From assembly GCA_947495775.1 (NCBI GenBank), contig CANMAQ010000004.1, forward strand, positions 186,001 to 250,000: DNA of 64,000 bases. The letters run 5' to 3'. The notes beneath the pieces were generated by a model. It saw nothing but the letters and a program-made list of their open reading frames with translations, made no database searches and had not been told where the DNA came from. Source of the DNA: Jejuia algarum (GTDB lineage Bacteria; Bacteroidota; Bacteroidia; Flavobacteriales; Flavobacteriaceae). Positions within the stretch are counted from its first letter, which is position 1; every line of letters begins with the position of its first letter. The position numbers and the translations under genes are program-made. This document shows positions 59,369 through 64,000 of the stretch, in pieces.

Positions 59369-60163
59369 TTATAAAAAATGGCGCTGGCGTTTAGCTTCAA
59401 AAATAAGTATACCGGCAGCAACAGAAACATTCATTGAGTCTATAGCACCCTGCATAGGGATAATGATATTTTGAGTAGCATGTTCCAACCACTGCGGGCT
59501 CAGTCCAGTAGCTTCAGTACCTACAACAATGGCTGTTGGTTTAGAAAAGTCCTGCGTATGATAGGCCGTTGCGGCTTGTAAAGCGGCGCAATAAATATTG
59601 ATGTTTTGTGCTTTTAGAAAACGAATAATAGCAGCAGTGGTACCAGTAACAATGGTGTTGGTGAAGAGGCAGCCTACACTAGAGCGAATAATATTAGGAT
59701 TGTATAAATCGGTTTTTGGATTAGCGATAATTACAGCATCAACATGAGCAGCATCGGCAGTTCTTAAAATAGCGCCAATATTACCGGGTTTTTCAGGTGC
59801 TTCAGCAACTAAAATTAAAGGGGATTTTGTAGCAAAGCTTAGCGTATCTAGCACATGAGATTTCGATTTTGCTACTGCTAAAATACCTTCTGTAGTGGTT
59901 CTATAGGCTAATTTTTGATACACTTCTTTAGAAATCTCTATAAGATGGACAGGTTGTTCAGTAAGGGCTTCTACCTGAGTTAAAGGACATAATTCAGGAT
60001 AAAATAACAGAGTTTCTAATTGATAAGCGCCCGCGATAGCTAAGGCTATTTCACGTTGCCCTTCAATTAAAAAAAGACCATTTTTTTTGCGTTCACGCGA
60101 TTTGTCTTTTAATTGTAAAAGCTGCTTGATGAGCGGATTTTGTATGCTTGAGATGTGTTTCAT
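59369..60163 (-). CDS. SpoU/TrmH-family RNA 2'-O-methyltransferase (RlmB-like)
   Basis: 264 residues. A substrate-binding N-terminal domain with QNPLIKQLLQLKDKSRERKK and LFLIEGQREIALA is followed by the SpoU core: NIGAILRTADAAHVDAVI, VVGTEATGLS and IPMQGAIDSMNVSVAAGIL. This two-domain form is typical of rRNA enzymes such as RlmB rather than of TrmH. It is followed 48 bp later by the M48 protease gene. The modified nucleotide cannot be told. Confidence 0.88.
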   Translation of the reverse strand: MKHISSIQNPLIKQLLQLKDKSRERKKNGLFLIEGQREIALAIAGAYQLETLLFYPELCPLTQVEALTEQPVHLIEISKEVYQKLAYRTTTEGILAVAKSKSHVLDTLSFATKSPLILVAEAPEKPGNIGAILRTADAAHVDAVIIANPKTDLYNPNIIRSSVGCLFTNTIVTGTTAAIIRFLKAQNINIYCAALQAATAYHTQDFSKPTAIVVGTEATGLSPQWLEHATQNIIIPMQGAIDSMNVSVAAGILIFEAKRQRHFL

Positions 60164-60410
60164 AAGATGCGCACAAAAATAGCATTTTTAACCCTAATTA
60201 TACTGTTTTAACGTTTAATGCAGGTTGGATACTACAATAAAATTAAAAATGATAACGAGGTCATTAAGACATTAACCGTTTTTCTATTTCGATGTAAAGT
60301 GGTGGTGTCTATTAAAATTAGAGTGTTGTTGTGCTCTAGTATGGTATCGTTACAACATACTATTTTAAGAAGGAATGGCGAATTTAGGGTAAGGGTAAGA
60401 AGGTTGTAGG

Positions 60411-61478
60411 CTATAAAGGGTGGGCTTCTAAATAATTTACGAGTAATGCGACCACATAGCTATAGCTTTCAATGCCTTTAGATTGATTGTTTGCTTTTAA
60501 AAAGAGGCTGTAAAAGCTTTTGAATAGAGGCTCTAGTGGATTTTCATGATGCTTCCAGAATAAACGAGAAGTTTCGTAATTTTTTAAAATGCCTTTATTA
60601 ATATCTGCCGCCAGATCTTCAAAAAGACATTTGTCACGGTAATAGATTTCATTTAAGCAAAAGCGTAAACCAAACGTAAGACCGCAATATTTAATATAAG
60701 GATCGTTAGAGTTCGAAGCTGCCATAAAGCCAATAAAGTTAGCTTCGTTTTCGGCAGCATATCCCAATTGATGCGCTACCTCATGAGCGGCTGTCGTAGG
60801 GAATTTGTACAGCGGAATTAAGCGGTTAACCTGAGCTTCGTTAGTAAGCGGATTAAGATAGCCACTAAACCCCATGTAACTTAAAGGAAAACTAAATAAG
60901 GATGATTTGGTGCTTTTAAGGGTATAATCCAATTTAGGAAATGTCGTTTTTAAGTTGTCGTAAGCCTTCGGGATATGTTCGAAAATAGCTGTTCTATCAT
61001 AAGGCATAATAACAGCGATAGTATCATGCGTAGCAACATTTAGATGTAAAGTGTTGGATGCTGCTATTAATGTTTCGGTAATAGAAACGAGTTGTGCTGT
61101 GGTATACTTTGAACTTAAGTTTAGGTTTTTATGTAAGGGTAAACGGTAGTAGTTTAGTGCCCATAGGCAATGAAACGCAAAATAAAGGAGTGCTACAGCG
61201 GCACTTACATCAATGCACCAACTTTTAAAATCTGTTCTAAGACGTTTTCTATGTTTTATAATCCACCAAAGGATGTATATAAGCCCTAATCCATAAACAA
61301 TGTCTCCAAAAGAAAAAGGAAGCCAACCTAATGTGAAACGGGAAATTTTAGAAACGATAGGATATATGCCCTCACTATAATACTGTTCTACAAACTTAGG
61401 GTATCGCGATAGGAGTTTTACAAGAATGATTTGCGGTATAAGGCTTAGTGCAAGTATTAATTTCTTCTTGTGTAGCAT
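60411..61478 (-). CDS. DUF3810 membrane protein with zincin-like HExxH motif
   Basis: 355 residues. Three membrane helices in the first 110 residues, then a soluble domain with HEVAHQLGYAAENEANF at 232-248. His232, His236 and a downstream Glu form a gluzincin-type metal site. This is the DUF3810 family of Bacteroidota and Firmicutes, presumed membrane metallopeptidases of unknown substrate. The 247-bp gap to the RNA methyltransferase gene holds no credible gene. Confidence 0.85.
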   Translation of the reverse strand: MLHKKKLILALSLIPQIILVKLLSRYPKFVEQYYSEGIYPIVSKISRFTLGWLPFSFGDIVYGLGLIYILWWIIKHRKRLRTDFKSWCIDVSAAVALLYFAFHCLWALNYYRLPLHKNLNLSSKYTTAQLVSITETLIAASNTLHLNVATHDTIAVIMPYDRTAIFEHIPKAYDNLKTTFPKLDYTLKSTKSSLFSFPLSYMGFSGYLNPLTNEAQVNRLIPLYKFPTTAAHEVAHQLGYAAENEANFIGFMAASNSNDPYIKYCGLTFGLRFCLNEIYYRDKCLFEDLAADINKGILKNYETSRLFWKHHENPLEPLFKSFYSLFLKANNQSKGIESYSYVVALLVNYLEAHPL

Positions 61479-61710
61479 GTGTCAAAAATAGTGAAAAATA
61501 ACGCCTTCGCACAAAAGTCTTAGGCTTAGTACTATTGCGCTGTTGTTCTTTTGAGGATTGTTTAAAGAATGAGTGTTCTATCAGTTTGTTTATGTGATGT
61601 TTAGATGTTAGATCCCACATGAGACGCTGTGTCGAAAAAAGTATTTAATGGGGATAAGAATTTAAAACGATAATTCTTCATTAAATTAGCAAGCTATAAA
61701 TCATGATATA

Positions 61711-63165
61711 ATGAGTCAAGACGTAAGACAGTTAGAACCTAGTGCCCTTTGGAATAAATTTGCAGATTTAAATGCGGTGCCCAGACCTTCAAAAAAAGAA
61801 GAGCGTGTTATTGCATTTATGCGAGATTTTGGAGCCAATTTAGGTTTAGAAACCCATGTAGATGAGGTAGGCAATGTTATTATAAAAAAGCCTGCAACAC
61901 CAGGGATGGAAAACCGTACGCCTGTTGTGATGCAGTCTCATTTGGATATGGTACATCAGAAAAATGCAGATACGGTATTCGATTTTAATACGCAGGGGAT
62001 TGAAATGTATGTAGAAGGCGACTGGGTGAAAGCTAAGGGGACCACTTTGGGAGCCGACAATGGCTTAGGTGTGGCTACAATAATGGCAGTATTAGAAAGT
62101 ACTACAATAGCACACCCACCTTTAGAAGCGCTGTTTACTGTAGATGAAGAAACAGGAATGACTGGCGCTATGGGACTAAAGGGCGGACTGCTTACTGGAG
62201 GCATTTTATTAAATTTAGATACAGAAGAAGATGATGAAATTGGAGTAGGTTGTGCTGGTGGTATAGATGTAACAGCAACGAGAACTTACAAAGAAGAAGA
62301 CACACCAGAGTTTAAAATAGGGTTTGAAATTGTTGTAAAAGGTTTACAAGGAGGCCATTCTGGAATGCAGATTCATGAAGGGTTGGGTAATGCCAATAAA
62401 ATCATGAACCGATTGCTGTTTGATGGATTTCAAAATTTTGGTTTGCGTATTTCTGAAATAGATGGCGGGAGTTTACGCAATGCGATTCCTAGAGAAAGTA
62501 AGGCTCTTGTGGCTATCGATGCGATGCACGAAGATGCCTTTTTATTAGAGTTAAACTTATTAGCCAATACTATAAAAAGGGAACTAAGTACAACAGAGCC
62601 CGAGTTGGATATTGCAGTATCTAAAAGCGAAACCCCAGAGGCAATCATGGATTTAGGAGTGCAAGAAGGTGTTACTAGGGCGCTATATGCCGCTTTGAAT
62701 GGCGTGTACCGTATGAGTGCAGACATCCCAGATTTGGTAGAAACCTCTAATAACATAGCTAGAGTTCTTATAAAAGACGGAAACATAAGTATAGGATGTT
62801 TAACGCGGTCTTCGGTAGAAAGTTCTAAAATGGATTTGGCAAATATGCTGCGAGCTACCTTCGAATTAACAGGTTGTGAGGTCGAATTTTCTGGAGACTA
62901 TCCAGGTTGGACACCGCGTATGGATTCCCCAGTTTTAAAAACATTAACCACTGTATACGAAACCTTGAATAAGGATAAACCTCATGTTGCAGCATGCCAT
63001 GCAGGTTTAGAATGCGGGATTTTAGGACAGAATTATCCAGATATGGATATGATTAGTTTTGGACCTCATATAAAAGGAGCACATTCCCCCGATGAGCGCG
63101 CTCAAATTTCATCAGTACAAAAGTATTGGAAGTTTGTTGTAGAGGTGTTAAAAGCTATTGAATAG
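61711..63165 (+). CDS. pepD: Aminoacyl-histidine dipeptidase (Xaa-His dipeptidase)
   Basis: 484 residues, full length for PepD (M20). QSHLDMVHQ, GADNGLGVA with the bridging Asp, DEETGMTGA with the catalytic Glu, and GLQGGHSGMQI in the lid region are all as expected. The C-terminal HIKGAHSPDERAQI supplies the last zinc ligand. It hydrolyses Xaa-His dipeptides such as carnosine in the cytosol. Single gene with ATG at 61711; converges with the T9SS gene at the window end. Confidence 0.96.
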   Translation: MSQDVRQLEPSALWNKFADLNAVPRPSKKEERVIAFMRDFGANLGLETHVDEVGNVIIKKPATPGMENRTPVVMQSHLDMVHQKNADTVFDFNTQGIEMYVEGDWVKAKGTTLGADNGLGVATIMAVLESTTIAHPPLEALFTVDEETGMTGAMGLKGGLLTGGILLNLDTEEDDEIGVGCAGGIDVTATRTYKEEDTPEFKIGFEIVVKGLQGGHSGMQIHEGLGNANKIMNRLLFDGFQNFGLRISEIDGGSLRNAIPRESKALVAIDAMHEDAFLLELNLLANTIKRELSTTEPELDIAVSKSETPEAIMDLGVQEGVTRALYAALNGVYRMSADIPDLVETSNNIARVLIKDGNISIGCLTRSSVESSKMDLANMLRATFELTGCEVEFSGDYPGWTPRMDSPVLKTLTTVYETLNKDKPHVAACHAGLECGILGQNYPDMDMISFGPHIKGAHSPDERAQISSVQKYWKFVVEVLKAIE

Positions 63166-63249
63166 TTAACGGTATACGTTCAGTATAAATAAAAGTAACT
63201 ATTCAATGTAATAGACTGGATTTGCATATAGATGTTACCGTATATAAAG

Positions 63250-63294
63250 AACTCCGATGATATGAAGGTTTAAAACCATTCTTACATCGGAGTT
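63250..63294. terminator. Stem-loop between convergent genes
   Basis: A 10-bp stem AACTCCGATG/CATCGGAGTT (63250-63259 with 63285-63294) with a 25-nt loop lies midway between pepD and the T9SS gene. No long T run follows on either strand, so it may be a weak bidirectional terminator. Confidence 0.5.
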
Positions 63295-63349
63295 TGAAAT
63301 GACTAACTTCATTATAAAACCATTAGGGTACTATAAGAGCTTTAATTTT

Positions 63350-64000
63350 TTATTCTGTTTTTAGAAATTTATGGGTTTTTCCTGTATTTGTTCTGAAAAA
63401 ATAAATACCTCTATTTAACTGAGAAATATCGATTCTTTGGCCTTCACTAACAGTATGCTTTAAAACAGTTTTGCCTAAAGTATCATATATGGTATAACTA
63501 GTATCAAATCCATTTTTTAAGCCTGAAATTTGAATATAGTCTTTTGCCGGACTAGGGTAGATAACTAATGCATTAGAACTAGGGGTAACTGTGTTTAGAG
63601 ATAAGACTTCATTTTGATCTACAATAGACACATTATCTATAAGTATTTTAGAATTGGCAGTACCTCTAGCATAGATGAAAGCTTCTACATTTTCTGTAGT
63701 TGTTGCAGTGTATTCGAAAGCCCCTTGTTTCCATTCAAAAGCAGATAAGTCTGTGAATTCATTAGAGACTAAATCTTCAGGAAAAACATTAGGTGTGTGA
63801 CTTAAATTGAACTCTGTAGCGGTTATAGAGCCAGATACAACTTTGTAATAAAAAGAACAGACATAGGTTACGCCAGCGGTAAATTGCATGTCTGGTGTAT
63901 TTATAAATATAAAGGAACGTTCAGCATCTATTTGTAGTTCTAAACTAGCAGTGCCATTTTGAGCATCATCACTGCGTTCCCATGATCCATTAAAGAATCT
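63350..64000 (-). CDS. T9SS-sorted secreted protein, C-terminal part (cut by window edge)
   Basis: The frame is open from the stop at 63350 to the window end, 217 codons, so the ATG at 63889 is internal and not the start. The visible part begins with a jelly-roll of CBM4/9 type (FFNGSWERSDDAQNG, then YVCSFYYKV and SKILIDNVSI). It ends in a type A T9SS sorting domain: LVIYPSPAKDYIQI, YDTLGKTVLK and GIYFFRTNTG with a short basic end. It is a secreted, probably carbohydrate-binding or hydrolytic protein whose catalytic part lies outside. Confidence 0.88.
   Translation of the reverse strand, partial: RFFNGSWERSDDAQNGTASLELQIDAERSFIFINTPDMQFTAGVTYVCSFYYKVVSGSITATEFNLSHTPNVFPEDLVSNEFTDLSAFEWKQGAFEYTATTTENVEAFIYARGTANSKILIDNVSIVDQNEVLSLNTVTPSSNALVIYPSPAKDYIQISGLKNGFDTSYTIYDTLGKTVLKHTVSEGQRIDISQLNRGIYFFRTNTGKTHKFLKTE

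Noticed and set aside
60218..60409. 63-residue plus-strand frame in the gap before the DUF3810 gene
   Set aside because: No signal, domain or promoter; the composition looks like translated noncoding DNA.
63350..63889. Complete 179-residue protein starting at the ATG at 63889
   Set aside because: The frame stays open to the window edge with a carbohydrate-binding-module-like sequence, so this ATG is internal to a longer gene.

Overview
The window reads as chromosomal DNA of a low-GC member of the Bacteroidota, most likely a marine Flavobacteriaceae. The evidence is internal. Promoter cores match the Bacteroidota TAnnTTTG element and few genes have Shine-Dalgarno sequences. Two proteins carry C-terminal type IX secretion (T9SS) sorting domains. 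Several families are typical of the phylum: DUF4252 with an ECF sigma factor, DUF5777 barrel, DUF3810, a DUF6503-like lipoprotein, and LytTR regulator with TPR-LytS-type kinase. No phage, integrase, insertion-sequence transposase, CRISPR array, rRNA or tRNA was seen. The first and last genes are cut by the window edges.

Region 1-10954 is a surface-glycan locus. It holds the start of a flippase, a GT2 glycosyltransferase, a GT87-like and a GT39-like polytopic glycosyltransferase, a sulfotransferase-like protein and a CxxCH lipoprotein. A tightly coupled block follows: two cobalamin-binding-type radical SAM enzymes around a class I methyltransferase, plus a nucleotidyltransferase. Region 11227-16765 holds a c-type heme lipoprotein with a DUF5777 barrel, a thioesterase, rmuC, an unknown exported protein and cysC (APS kinase, a possible source of PAPS for the sulfotransferase).

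Region 16830-28028 is mainly a cobalamin acquisition and salvage locus. It has an uptake ABC transporter of the BtuFCD type, a DUF71/COG2102 ATPase, cobC-cobS-cobT-cobU, and a cobalamin riboswitch in front of a BtuB-type TonB-dependent receptor. Inside it sit an aerolysin/ETX-MTX2-like lipoprotein (my inference), with three 20-nt phased repeats upstream, and a thioredoxin-like lipoprotein.

Region 28184-38719 holds an S41 peptidase, a sigma/anti-sigma/DUF4252 operon, a LytTR/LytS-type two-component pair with LytTR-like sites upstream, an AraC-type regulator, purB and a heme-binding protein. Region 39219-44612 is one 1797-residue T9SS protein. It has an array of 390-bp units, five of them identical in protein sequence, followed by four CHRD domains.

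Region 45044-64000 holds a glycosyltransferase, an ergothioneine-type egtB-egtD operon with a racemase-like third gene, a zinc-cysteine-poor sirtuin, two SpoU-type RNA methyltransferases, a DEAD-box helicase, several metallopeptidases (M57, M48, DUF3810, PepD) and the end of a T9SS-sorted protein.

Three full copies and one decayed copy of a ~160-173 bp interspersed palindromic repeat lie between genes. The best leads for new biology are the radical SAM/nucleotidyltransferase block in the glycan locus, the palindromic repeat family, the aerolysin-like lipoprotein with its phased operator, the racemase-like gene in the ergothioneine operon, and the homogenised 390-bp repeat array.
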